A DNA stretch of 35,146 nucleotides, from NCBI GenBank assembly GCA_028710485.1, contig JAQTTZ010000034.1, positions 1 through 35,146 of the forward strand. The letters run 5' to 3'. This stretch comes from Bacteriovorax sp. (GTDB lineage: Bacteria; Bdellovibrionota; Bacteriovoracia; Bacteriovoracales; Bacteriovoracaceae). This document shows positions 9,156 to 17,500 of this stretch, in pieces (position 1 is the stretch's first letter; each line of letters begins with the position of its first letter). The position numbers and the translations under genes were made by a program. A model generated the notes under the pieces. The model saw only the letters and a list, made by a program, of their open reading frames with translations, did no database searches and had not been told where the DNA came from.

Positions 9156-10373
9156 ATGACCATAAAAATATTCCGAAATTTTTCAGAGATCGCGACCCTG
9201 GCAAGCGCGCACCATAAAAATGGAAGAAGGCTTAATCCAGATGACCTTGGTCTAATAAAAAATGGTTCTATTGTTTTCGATCATGAGAAAATTATATGGG
9301 TGGGAGAAGACAGAAACCTACCAGATGATTATCTTGATATAGGACACCCCGAAATTGATGTGACAGGAAAGGTATGCCTGCCTGAAATTGTCGACTCTCA
9401 TACACATCTCGTTTTTGGAGGTGATCGGGCCCATGAGTACACCATGCGCTTAAATGGAGCGAGCTATGAAGAAATAGCTGCCGCTGGCGGTGGAATTCTC
9501 AATTCAATGAAAGGAACTCTAAACCTTACGCGTGCAGAGCTTTTGAAGGCTGCTCATCAAAAAGTTAAGACGATGCGCTCGTATGGTGTTGGTACAATTG
9601 AAGTAAAGTCTGGTTATGGATTATCTTTTGAAAAAGAATACGAGCTCTCGCATGTCATTCATGATCTAAAAAACATTGTTCGTCCCGAAATACAAATCAT
9701 TAATACCTTTATGGCCGCTCATGCAGTCCCTAAAAGTTTTAGCAGCTCATATGATTACATGAAAGAAGTTGTTCTCCCTTTACTGGACAAGCTTGGTGAA
9801 GAACAAATTTTAGATTGTGTAGATATCTTTCACGAAAAAAATTATTTTTCTGATGATGATGTAGTTTTTTTGTTTGAAAGAGCGAAGCGATGGAATATTA
9901 ATGTCAAAATACACGCTGATGAATTTAATGATAATAAGGGCGCCGTCCTCGCTGCCAAATATGAAGCCTTATCTGCCGACCATCTTTTACAAACAACCGA
10001 AGACGGAATTTCTGCTCTCGCAAATTCCAATACTGTCGCTACTTTATTACCGGGTACAGGGCTTTTTCTCGGCAAAAGCCAAGCAAACGCTAGAGCAATG
10101 CTTGATGCTGGCGTAAGGGTCGCCATGGCCTCTGACTTTAATCCTGGTTCATGTCATTGCGATAATCTAATTTTAATTGCCTCGATCGCGGCTCCTCTTT
10201 ATAAGCTTAATCAAACCGAATTATGGTGTGCAATTACCTTGAATGCTGCTCATGCATTGGGATTAAAAAATCAAGGTGCTTTGGTAAAAGGTTTAAAACC
10301 TCGCTTCTCTGTTTTCAATACTGATTCCATTGATCGCATTACATATAATTGGGGAAAAAATCTGGCCAACTAA
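9156..10373 (+). CDS. hutI: Imidazolonepropionase
   Basis: 405 residues, usual family length. It hydrolyses 4-imidazolone-5-propionate to N-formimino-L-glutamate, the third step of histidine degradation. It is an amidohydrolase: DSHTHLVFGGDRAHEY supplies two metal-binding His, IEVKSGYGLS and HADEF follow, and ASDFNPGS contains the catalytic Asp region. No clear ribosome site precedes the ATG at 9156. It is separated from hutU by 198 bases with a terminator and its own promoter. The next step (HutG, or HutF plus HutG) is not encoded in this window. Confidence 0.96.
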   Translation: MTIKIFRNFSEIATLASAHHKNGRRLNPDDLGLIKNGSIVFDHEKIIWVGEDRNLPDDYLDIGHPEIDVTGKVCLPEIVDSHTHLVFGGDRAHEYTMRLNGASYEEIAAAGGGILNSMKGTLNLTRAELLKAAHQKVKTMRSYGVGTIEVKSGYGLSFEKEYELSHVIHDLKNIVRPEIQIINTFMAAHAVPKSFSSSYDYMKEVVLPLLDKLGEEQILDCVDIFHEKNYFSDDDVVFLFERAKRWNINVKIHADEFNDNKGAVLAAKYEALSADHLLQTTEDGISALANSNTVATLLPGTGLFLGKSQANARAMLDAGVRVAMASDFNPGSCHCDNLILIASIAAPLYKLNQTELWCAITLNAAHALGLKNQGALVKGLKPRFSVFNTDSIDRITYNWGKNLAN

Positions 10374-10374
10374 G

Positions 10375-10395
10375 TTGGCAACGGCCCGTTGCCAA
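10375..10395 (+). terminator. Hairpin after hutI, probable terminator
   Basis: A perfect inverted repeat of ten bases per arm, TTGGCAACGG (10375-10384) with CCGTTGCCAA (10386-10395), begins one base after the hutI stop. A short T-run (CTTTTTG, about 10401) follows six bases later. The T-run is displaced, so termination may be partial, but the stem is strong. Confidence 0.6.
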
Positions 10396-10457
10396 AATAG
10401 CTTTTTGCTCAGGCTTTATTAAATTTATAAACTCAGTCCTTTCGCCGATAGATAAAT

Positions 10458-10811
10458 ATGAGGTTTGTAATAAAAATTTTTATATCTGTATCACTTTTAC
10501 TCGGGCTCGCCTCTTGTGGCGTAGATAAATTAAAAGAGACAGGAAGCTCAAGCCAATCTAGTCTAACTGGTAACAAAGAATGCTCTTTTACTTCTGAGGG
10601 TCCGCTTGTCTGCGGTATGGATGGTAAAGAATATGTTAACAAAGAGCAGGCTGAATGTATCACGACGGTAAAACACGCTGGACACTGCCAATGTTCTCAA
10701 TCAATTATTGTTTGTGGTAGCGATGGTTTTGACCATAATGAATGCGAAGCAATTGATAACCCAAATTATATAATTGTTAAAATAGCTCCATGCTCCAGTA
10801 CTGGGCTTTAA
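10458..10811 (+). CDS. Lipoprotein with two Kazal-like domains
   Basis: 117 residues. A lipoprotein signal peptide ends in LASC, with Cys20 as the lipidated residue. After a Ser-rich linker come eight cysteines in two sets of four (42, 52, 67, 77 and 79, 86, 96, 112). The first set fits the Kazal serine-protease-inhibitor pattern, with PLVCGMDGKEYVNKEQAEC and a closing GHC; the second (IIVCGSDGFDHNEC) is a degenerate copy. Kazal domains bind and block trypsin/subtilisin-like proteases; here the reactive-loop residues are not obvious. Expected to be periplasmic or surface-exposed on a membrane. It abuts the converging TlpA-like gene with no gap. Confidence 0.75.
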   Translation: MRFVIKIFISVSLLLGLASCGVDKLKETGSSSQSSLTGNKECSFTSEGPLVCGMDGKEYVNKEQAECITTVKHAGHCQCSQSIIVCGSDGFDHNECEAIDNPNYIIVKIAPCSSTGL

Positions 10812-11366
10812 TTAGCCCTTAATCCATTTCTTCATCTTCTCAATCATCTCTGGAGAATTAAAATCCATCGGGCCATTGCTAAAATGAACAACTTTACCAC
10901 GATTAAAAATGATCGTTACCGGAATAGCCGAGAACTTAAAACTTTCCGCGATCTTTGTATTTTTATCGGCAATTATATTGAATTCATTTTTTATATTTAA
11001 CTTCTTCACTATCTTATTTATATTTTTTAATTGTTCATCTTCATCTGTGTTAAAAGCTAAAACTTGAACTTCATCATTTTTAAATTGTTTCTTCAGCGAA
11101 ATGAGCGAAGGCATTTCTTCCAAGCACGGATTGCACCACGAAGCCCAAAAGTTATAAATAACTACTGGAGACTTTAATTTTGTATTTTCAATTTTTTTGC
11201 CTTCAATTGTTTCAAACTTGCCCTTTAAAAAAAGGTCTTCATAGGCTGAATACTGAGTATCATTTTTAGAAAGTGTTCCCGCGGTTAATGTTTGCCACCC
11301 GACTTGGCCTGCTACAAACCCGGTAAAAACTAATATAAATACTATTAATGGTAAAAATTTCTTCAT
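10812..11366 (-). CDS. TlpA/ResA-like thioredoxin-family protein
   Basis: 184 residues: an N-terminal membrane anchor or signal (MKKFLPLIVFILVFTGFVAG), then a thioredoxin fold with the redox motif WCNPC (Cys78, Cys81) in NFWASWCNPCLEEMPSL, and the cis-Pro region SAIPVTIIFNRGK. Proteins of this kind are periplasmic thiol-disulfide reductases, often in cytochrome c maturation or disulfide repair; the substrate here is unknown. A TATAAT box and an AGGAG ribosome site precede the ATG. It faces the double-Kazal lipoprotein, whose many cysteines would need disulfide handling, but that link is only proximity. Confidence 0.88.
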   Translation of the reverse strand: MKKFLPLIVFILVFTGFVAGQVGWQTLTAGTLSKNDTQYSAYEDLFLKGKFETIEGKKIENTKLKSPVVIYNFWASWCNPCLEEMPSLISLKKQFKNDEVQVLAFNTDEDEQLKNINKIVKKLNIKNEFNIIADKNTKIAESFKFSAIPVTIIFNRGKVVHFSNGPMDFNSPEMIEKMKKWIKG

Positions 11367-11391
11367 TGTCTACACTCCTAATCTCTCTAGA

Positions 11392-11397
11392 ATTATA
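11392..11397 (-). promoter_or_regulatory. -10 box of the TlpA-like gene
   Basis: TATAAT reads on the minus strand at 11392-11397, leaving a leader of roughly 20 bases that contains AGGAG (11375-11379 on the plus strand as CTCCT) before the ATG. The -35 region is poor. Confidence 0.4.
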
Positions 11398-11399
11398 CT

Positions 11400-11594
11400 A
11401 TGACTTTTCCTAAAGAAAACCAACTCCGAGACCAAAAAGGTCAGACATTTGTTGAATTTATTTTCATCTTAGTATTGCTAATTACGATCTCATTCACCTT
11501 TATGCGAGGATTCAACCATTTGGTTGGCGCTCGCTGGGAAATAATGATCAAGCTTATCGCCAGACCAAATGCCAGTGAAGTCGTTTTTCCTTAA
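11400..11594 (+). CDS. Tiny type IV pilin-like (Flp/TadE-like) protein
   Basis: 64 residues. The segment QKGQTFVEF (about 12-20) fits a type IV prepilin site: Gly14, then a mature N terminus with Glu at position 5, followed by a hydrophobic helix (IFILVLLITISFTFM). Flp pilins and TadE-like pseudopilins look like this. The rest is a short basic tail. No tad genes adjoin it; glpK begins 27 bases downstream. The ATG directly abuts a TATACT sequence and lacks a ribosome site, so expression is uncertain, although the sequence reads like a real protein. Confidence 0.5.
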   Translation: MTFPKENQLRDQKGQTFVEFIFILVLLITISFTFMRGFNHLVGARWEIMIKLIARPNASEVVFP

Positions 11595-11621
11595 AATAAG
11601 ATAATACCGGAGCAAGGCCAT

Positions 11622-13133
11622 ATGAAATTCATTCTCTCGATAGATCAGGGAACCACGGGAACAACAGCTTGCTTGATAGATGCTGAAACATTTTTATTTA
11701 TCGGAAAAATTAATAAGGAATATCCTCAGATTTATCCTAAACCATCTTGGGTTGAGCATAATCTAAATGATATTTGGTCATCAGTCGAATTTACTGTTCG
11801 AGAAGTCCTAAGATCACACAACGTCCAAGGCTCGCAAATCGCAGCCATTGGAATAACTAACCAACGTGAGACAACTTGTGCCTTCAACCGCGCAGGAGCA
11901 CCGCTAGCGAACGCTATCGTCTGGCAAGACAGAAGAACTTCTGAATTCTGCCAAGAGCTTAAAGCTCAAAAAAGCCTTCCTGAAAAAATTAAAATTTTAA
12001 CTGGTCTACCAATAGAGCCTTATTTTTCAGCTTCTAAAATGAATTGGTTGTTAAAAAACAATTCTGCGGTTAAAGATGCTGCTCATAATAATGATTTATT
12101 ATTTGGAACCATTGATACGTTTCTTTTGTATAAACTTACTGGTCATACCGATCACAAAACTGATGCCTCCAATGCTTCTCGGACCATGCTGATGAATTTA
12201 AAAACAACAAGCTGGGATCAGGAGCTTCTAGATTTGTTCGAAGTTAAAAAAGAATCTCTTCCTTCCATAGAAGATTCGTTTCAGCAATTCGGAGTGACAA
12301 AAAACTTATCTTTCTTACCTGACGGTATTCCCGTCACTGGAATTTTAGGAGATCAACAATCAGCTCTTTTCGGTCAAGCTGGTTTCTATCAAGGCGAAAT
12401 GAAGTGTACATATGGAACAGGTGCATTTGTTTTATTAAATACCGGCGATAAATTAATTTATTCAAAATCCGGTCTACTCACGACTGTCGAATACCGCCAC
12501 AAAGGCAAAACTTGTTATGCTCTTGAAGGATCAAGTTATATTGCTGGTGCGGCTGTGCAATGGCTTCGCGATAATTTAAAAATTATTTCTAAAAGTTCTG
12601 AGGTTGAAGCTCTGGCCTTAGAAGTAAAAAACCTTGATGAGTTAAAAAACATTTTATTTTTTCCATTTTTTTCGGGAATTGGATCACCCTACTGGAATGC
12701 AGAAGCGAAGGCATCTATCGTGGGCCTCACTCGCGATTCAAACCGAGCCCATATTGCCTATGCTTGCCTTGAAGGGATTGCTCTTTCGATCAATGATTTA
12801 TTAGTGGCGATGAGAAAAGATACCGGTCTCGCCATCAGCACTTTAAAAGTCGATGGTGGTGCCGTTGATAATAATTTATTGATGCAACTTCAAGCCAGTA
12901 TCTCAGAGACAAAAATTATAAAGCCTAAAATCATCGAGACTACCGCATTTGGCGCAGCCTTGGCGGCGGCGATTGGTGCGGGCCTTGTAGAATTCGATCA
13001 ATTGAAAAATATTTGGCAGAAAGATCGCGAGTTTTTGAGCAATGCAGAGTTGGACCTCTATACAAAAAATAAAAAAAATTTATGGTCGAAAACCTTGCAC
13101 TCTCTCTATCAAGTCAATGAAAAAATTGATTAA
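11622..13133 (+). CDS. glpK: Glycerol kinase
   Basis: 503 residues, standard length. It phosphorylates glycerol to sn-glycerol-3-phosphate with ATP. FGGY-family features: phosphate-binding SIDQGTTGTTACLID at the N terminus, NQRETT and WQDRRT in the glycerol-binding half, YGTGAFVLLNTGD in the second nucleotide-binding domain, and LKVDGGAVDNNLLMQ. GGAG lies ten bases before the ATG. There is no glpF or glpD beside it. It could recover glycerol from membrane lipids; the patatin-like lipase about 8 kb away would be a natural source, but that is inference. Confidence 0.96.
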   Translation: MKFILSIDQGTTGTTACLIDAETFLFIGKINKEYPQIYPKPSWVEHNLNDIWSSVEFTVREVLRSHNVQGSQIAAIGITNQRETTCAFNRAGAPLANAIVWQDRRTSEFCQELKAQKSLPEKIKILTGLPIEPYFSASKMNWLLKNNSAVKDAAHNNDLLFGTIDTFLLYKLTGHTDHKTDASNASRTMLMNLKTTSWDQELLDLFEVKKESLPSIEDSFQQFGVTKNLSFLPDGIPVTGILGDQQSALFGQAGFYQGEMKCTYGTGAFVLLNTGDKLIYSKSGLLTTVEYRHKGKTCYALEGSSYIAGAAVQWLRDNLKIISKSSEVEALALEVKNLDELKNILFFPFFSGIGSPYWNAEAKASIVGLTRDSNRAHIAYACLEGIALSINDLLVAMRKDTGLAISTLKVDGGAVDNNLLMQLQASISETKIIKPKIIETTAFGAALAAAIGAGLVEFDQLKNIWQKDREFLSNAELDLYTKNKKNLWSKTLHSLYQVNEKID

Positions 13134-13271
13134 AGGATTGAAAGGCTTCAAAAACTGCTCCATCAAAAATTAAACTAATGACGTCCCAAAAAAGCTTATG
13201 CAATTTGAGCATACTCTCTAGTTTCCAACACTTAATCAATCATAAATGTCTCAGGACTTGAAGTTGCCGTG

Positions 13272-13280
13272 TGATATAAT
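13272..13280 (+). promoter_or_regulatory. Extended -10 promoter of the coiled-coil gene
   Basis: TGATATAAT (TG at 13272-13273, TATAAT at 13275-13280) is a perfect -10 with the extended TG. The -35 region is weak, as is common for extended -10 promoters. Transcription would start near 13287, just upstream of the GGAGG ribosome site at 13291-13295; this fixes the start of the gene at 13301 and not at the ATG at 13289. Confidence 0.6.
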
Positions 13281-13300
13281 CTCCAATAATGGAGGCTCAT

Positions 13301-13870
13301 ATGGGAGCTTATGTGTTTAACAACCAAATTTTTGATAGTTGGCTAAATCGAATGAGCGACGAAATATTATCCAAGGTCAATCGTGAGAAGATTACGACTG
13401 AGGAGATGATCATTCTTATTTTAAAAGCACAAACAAATCACTTTCATCACATGGACGTTGATATGAAAGAAGATTTATTGATCCAAAAAAATGAACTTAG
13501 TAATGGGGTTCACGCTCTTCGCTCTGACCTGCGGTCGCAGAAAGATGAACTAAAAAAAGATATCAATTTTCTTCGCTCCGATGTGCAAAAAGACATTCGT
13601 GATCTTTGCTCAGGCATGCAGGAACAGAAAGCTGAGCTTAAACACGATATCAGCACTCTTCGCTCCGATGTGCAAAAAGACATCCGTGATCTTCGCTCAG
13701 ACATGCTCGAACAGAAAGCTGAGCTTAAAAATGACATTAAAACTCTTCGTACGGAAATAAAAACTGATATTCACAAACTAGATTCAAAAATGGATAGTCG
13801 CTTTATGTGGACCATTGGCGTGACAATTACAATGTCGCTAGGTCTTTACATCAAATTATTTCTGGGATGA
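13301..13870 (+). CDS. Membrane-anchored coiled-coil protein with tandem repeats
   Basis: 189 residues from the ATG at 13301, chosen because GGAGG sits five bases upstream; an ATG at 13289 overlaps that site. A short N-terminal region is followed by a long heptad-like coiled coil (about residues 50-165), rich in Lys, Asp, Leu and Arg. It contains two close copies and one partial copy of a 29-residue unit (DI..LRSDVQKDIRDL...M.EQKAELK). It ends in one membrane helix (FMWTIGVTITMSLGLYIKLF). The architecture resembles small bacterial CCDC90/DUF1640-like coiled-coil membrane proteins. Function unknown. Confidence 0.65.
   Translation: MGAYVFNNQIFDSWLNRMSDEILSKVNREKITTEEMIILILKAQTNHFHHMDVDMKEDLLIQKNELSNGVHALRSDLRSQKDELKKDINFLRSDVQKDIRDLCSGMQEQKAELKHDISTLRSDVQKDIRDLRSDMLEQKAELKNDIKTLRTEIKTDIHKLDSKMDSRFMWTIGVTITMSLGLYIKLFLG
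13559..13732 (+). repeat. Two direct 87-bp repeats inside the coiled-coil gene
   Basis: Unit 1 is 13559-13645 and unit 2 is 13646-13732. By eye they differ at about 11 of 87 positions; the block CTCCGATGTGCAAAAAGACA is identical in both. A third, decayed unit follows to about 13800. The period of 29 residues keeps the reading frame. Confidence 0.85.
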
Positions 13871-14151
13871 GTACCATTCTCTAGATCGAAATACCTACCC
13901 CTTTTAGCATTGGTGTCGGCCTTAATTATTTTCCGAATTAAAGAATGTGTCTATGGTTGTGCCATCAGTTTTATGGCACTTAGGTTGTCTAAAAATTAAC
14001 ACAGATACTTCGAGGACATTGGCTACAGCTAATTTTTACGTGTGATCATAGGCAAAGGATTTATAAACAAACGGTGACTTGAAAGCATTAGACGAAATAA
14101 AAAAAGGGCACTCCGATTTAAGTTCTAAGCTATTAATGCCGATAAGTTGAC
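13871..14151 (+). other. 281-base non-coding stretch with one hairpin
   Basis: No convincing gene on either strand. The clearest structure is an inverted repeat GTGCCAT (13959-13965) with ATGGCAC (13973-13979), loop of seven bases, without a T-run. The stretch may hold the promoter of the following secreted-protein gene, but I find no good -35/-10 pair. Confidence 0.4.
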
Positions 14152-15987
14152 ATGAAAATAATCCTTCTGATTAGTCTTATCTTTTTTTGTACTTTGCCGG
14201 CTTATGCAAAAAAATATGCGGTCGTAATTAATGGTACTGATAATTATAAATTACAAGCTTCCATGGATTCACTATCTGCCGAAAATGCAAAATCCTATCA
14301 AGAACAAGGATATGAAGTCATTATTATTGATGGCAAGAAAGGAGAAGGTACGAAAGATTTTGTAAATGCTCTTTTAAAATTAAAAAATGTCGAAGAATTA
14401 TACTTGAGCATCAATACCCATCGACTCGCCGACAATGCTGGTTTAAATAAAATCGGCAAAGAATCAATTGCGGCAGAGCTAGAAAGATTTCCCAAAAGTT
14501 ACATCAGACAAGATGAGGTAGAAAGCCACGGAGAGGACAATAGAGATTTAAAGAAGTACAGAATGACTGGGGATGTTCGTTTTGCCTATTTCATTAATGA
14601 TAAGCCAGGCACGCAGGGAATGCTGGGCTTAAGTGATTTGTATAATGCTGTAGCCAGATTAAAACAAGAGAATCCCAAGATGCTAACCACCTTGGTAAGC
14701 ATGTCATGCTTTGGCGGAAATGCTTCTCGAGCGCTCGAGTCTATCCCGGATACTCAAGTTTTTTCCGCAACAACGAGTGAAAGGTATGCTCTAGGGTATG
14801 ACAATAAGCCCGATGTTGAGGGTAAGGATAAAAACCCAAAAGATTTTGTGACTTATGCAAATTATTTTCAGAATAATATTGATCTTGGGCAATCTTATCT
14901 TGAGTCACATCTTCATGCTAAAGCAAAAGACCTTGATGCTAAGTTAAATAAAAACTCTCTTTTTTCTCAGATCCCTGATACAAGTTATCTATCAATACCC
15001 CAAAGTAATTTAGAACTAATTTTTAGTGACATGTGCATTGGATCACCTCCAAAAACTGAAGTTATAGAATGTGATTTTTTTAATAATAGGCCAACTTCCT
15101 TGGATCTTCTTCTACAGAATGTGAGCCACATAGAAATTTATTCCGTGATGTCTGAATTATTAAACATGGAAGATCAATATTTTTCAACGGCATCACAGCG
15201 ATTGTATTGTGATGAACCTCCTCCTCCCATACCATCAACTTTGATCAGCAGTGCTAGAGATGAGGTTGTTAACATTTACAATGAAATGTTAAGTGAAAAT
15301 TTTATTGAAGAACAAGAAAAGCAGTTAGAGGATTTAAAAAATGCAAAAACTTTTGAAGAGTTCAATGCAATCAAGGCACCTTTGTTCTTTAAAACATTTA
15401 AAAACATAATACCAAATCTAGCACGCGATTTTGATTTGTATAAAGATGCCATCATTTTAGATTACGAAAAGCGCTTAAAAAACCTAGCGGAAAACGGCTA
15501 CATGAAGGACATTCAAGAGCATATTGAAAGCATATCAGAACAGAATTTTTCTAAATGTGATCTTAAACAATGTGACTACGATGAAATCAAAAAAAGCTGG
15601 TATTTTAGCGAGAGTGGTGGTTTTTTTTCAAAAACTAAAAAAATTGATTTACCTTTCACAAACGATTACATTGATCAACCTCAATTTTCTATTGCACTCA
15701 ACGATCCAATAAATAAAAAGTTCAATGAGCTATGTAAGGGTAAAGTCCTTAATCGTATATGTGTAAAGTCTCTTAAGGACGTAAATAGCCTTGAAAGATT
15801 TGCTTTAAATGCATCTTTGTATTCTCCGACATACAATTTTCAAGGTCAATTCTGCGAAAGTGTAAAAACATTGAAAAATAAGAACAAAAAATTAAGAAAA
15901 TGCCTTGAAAATTTAGACCAGAAAGCAAATCCGGAACTCTTACAAAAAATATCCAATTTAATTAAAATAGGCTCTAAAAAACCGTAA
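14152..15987 (+). CDS. Secreted protein with caspase-like His/Cys pair
   Basis: 611 residues with a signal peptide (MKIILLISLIFFCTLPAYA, cleavage after residue 19). Residues 20-200 look like a clan CD cysteine-peptidase core: first strand KYAVVINGTDNY, strand YEVIIID, then LYLSINTHR with His90, and TLVSMSCFGGNAS with Cys186. In caspases, legumains and related enzymes a hydrophobic strand followed by His-Gly and another followed by Cys supply the catalytic dyad; here His is followed by Arg instead of Gly. Residues 290-611 are helical, hold several Cys, and match no family I know. No strong ribosome site or promoter is visible. The protein probably acts outside the cytoplasm. Confidence 0.6.
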   Translation: MKIILLISLIFFCTLPAYAKKYAVVINGTDNYKLQASMDSLSAENAKSYQEQGYEVIIIDGKKGEGTKDFVNALLKLKNVEELYLSINTHRLADNAGLNKIGKESIAAELERFPKSYIRQDEVESHGEDNRDLKKYRMTGDVRFAYFINDKPGTQGMLGLSDLYNAVARLKQENPKMLTTLVSMSCFGGNASRALESIPDTQVFSATTSERYALGYDNKPDVEGKDKNPKDFVTYANYFQNNIDLGQSYLESHLHAKAKDLDAKLNKNSLFSQIPDTSYLSIPQSNLELIFSDMCIGSPPKTEVIECDFFNNRPTSLDLLLQNVSHIEIYSVMSELLNMEDQYFSTASQRLYCDEPPPPIPSTLISSARDEVVNIYNEMLSENFIEEQEKQLEDLKNAKTFEEFNAIKAPLFFKTFKNIIPNLARDFDLYKDAIILDYEKRLKNLAENGYMKDIQEHIESISEQNFSKCDLKQCDYDEIKKSWYFSESGGFFSKTKKIDLPFTNDYIDQPQFSIALNDPINKKFNELCKGKVLNRICVKSLKDVNSLERFALNASLYSPTYNFQGQFCESVKTLKNKNKKLRKCLENLDQKANPELLQKISNLIKIGSKKP

Positions 15988-16112
15988 GTTTTTAAACCTA
16001 GACGAGTGAACGTCAGACAAATTTAAAAGCGAATGCTTTCGATCCAAACCCCAGAACTAAATCTCAGCGATCTCGTGTGTACATAAGTCACACTAACCAA
16101 TCCTATAAATGA

Positions 16113-17489
16113 TTATTTTCCAATAAATGGATCTAGATCACGAGCTTGCTTCAAACCTATAATTTCAATATTGTATTTACCTCGAAGCTCATTAGCCGTT
16201 TTTTCAGATGTCACAACTCTTTTATAATTCAGTTGGGCCATTTCTTTAACACGCACTTCCATTTGGGGGATCGACCTCACTTCGCCAGTAAGCCCAACCT
16301 CACCAACAAAAATAGTGCTTGAATCCATAGGTTTTGATCGATAAGAACTCAATAACGATGCAATAATAGCGAGGTCAGACTCACGCGAAGCGAGCTTCAT
16401 TCCTCCAACAACATTTAGATAAATATCATTAAATCCTAAAGGTAATCCAAAATATTTTTCAACAACTGCCACCATCATCGCCAAGCGGTTATTGTCTAAA
16501 CCATGAGTGGTTCGCCGACCATTTCCAAATTTATTTTCAACCACTAAAGCCTGGATTTCAACAAAAAGCGATCTCGATCCTTCGATAATACAAGTTAACG
16601 ACCTTCCAAAAGAGCCCTCGAGTTGGTCATCTAGAAAGTATTGTGAAGGATTTTTAACTTCATCCAGACCACTTTCTTTCATTTCAAAAATACCAACTTC
16701 GTTAGTATTCCCAAAACGATTTTTCATCGCACGAAGAAGTCTATAGTGACCAAACTGATCACCTTCAAAATAGATAACAGTATCCACCATATGCTCTAAA
16801 ATTTTAGGCCCAGCGATTGAGCCTTCTTTTGTGATATGGCCGATAACAAAACACGTGATCCCATTCGCCTTCACGTGATTCATTAACTCGTAAGTCACCT
16901 CGCGAATTTGAGTCACGGTTCCAGGAGCCGAATCAATCTCAGACGATGAAGTTGTCTGAATTGAATCAATAACCAAAAATCTTGGTTGTAATTTATTTAT
17001 TTGCTCTAAGATTTTCTGCCAATTCGTTTCGTTATATATATAAAAATTAGCGGTGTTTACCCCAACTCTTTTAGCTCTCTCGGCAACTTGGTTAACCGAC
17101 TCCTCTCCGCTTACATAAAGAACAACTTGTTCTGGATGTGTTTGTGAAAGACGCCCCATAACACTAGTTAGAAGTGTCGATTTTCCAATTCCGGGCTCAC
17201 CACCAATTAAAATTAATGAACCTGGTACAACTCCACCGCCAACGACACGGTCGAATTCTCCCATTCCTGTTACGACTCGAAATTGTTTTTCTAAAACAAT
17301 ATCTTTAATTAGTTTGGGTATTTCGGTGCCTTGAGCTGTTCTTTTATGGGCCCTATTCATGTCCTTTGCTGCAAGAGTTGTCTCTTCTGTAAATGAATTC
17401 CAAGAACCACACTCTGGGCATTTCCCCATCCACTTACTGGTTTGGTACGAGCAGCTTTGACAAATAAATGTCGTCGTTTTCTTTGCCAT
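16113..17489 (-). CDS. radA: DNA repair protein RadA
   Basis: 458 residues, normal length. RadA is a RecA-related ATPase that drives branch migration during recombinational repair. Seen in order: a four-Cys zinc finger (Cys10, 13, 24, 27), Walker A GGEPGIGKSTLL near residue 100, Walker B-like FLVIDSIQT, the RadA signature KNRFG near 257, and a Lon-protease-like C-terminal domain (LNVVGGMKLASRESDLAI, FVGEVGLTGEVR). AGGGAA precedes the ATG. It lies 11 bases downstream of the DNA ligase gene, so both are probably on one transcript, which fits a shared DNA-repair role. Confidence 0.96.
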   Translation of the reverse strand: MAKKTTTFICQSCSYQTSKWMGKCPECGSWNSFTEETTLAAKDMNRAHKRTAQGTEIPKLIKDIVLEKQFRVVTGMGEFDRVVGGGVVPGSLILIGGEPGIGKSTLLTSVMGRLSQTHPEQVVLYVSGEESVNQVAERAKRVGVNTANFYIYNETNWQKILEQINKLQPRFLVIDSIQTTSSSEIDSAPGTVTQIREVTYELMNHVKANGITCFVIGHITKEGSIAGPKILEHMVDTVIYFEGDQFGHYRLLRAMKNRFGNTNEVGIFEMKESGLDEVKNPSQYFLDDQLEGSFGRSLTCIIEGSRSLFVEIQALVVENKFGNGRRTTHGLDNNRLAMMVAVVEKYFGLPLGFNDIYLNVVGGMKLASRESDLAIIASLLSSYRSKPMDSSTIFVGEVGLTGEVRSIPQMEVRVKEMAQLNYKRVVTSEKTANELRGKYNIEIIGLKQARDLDPFIGK

Positions 17490-17500
17490 TTAATATTCCC

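Noticed and set aside
11394-11399. TATACT as promoter for the pilin-like gene
   Set aside because: It directly abuts the ATG, so transcription would begin inside the gene; more likely part of the opposite-strand TATAAT box.
13510-13737. Antisense Ser/Cys-rich open frame opposite the coiled-coil repeats
   Set aside because: A shadow of the repeated codons; no ribosome site and biased composition.
14079-14150. Short frame LKALDEIKKGHSDLSSKL before the caspase-like gene
   Set aside because: About 23 codons from a TTG with no ribosome site; too short to support as a gene.
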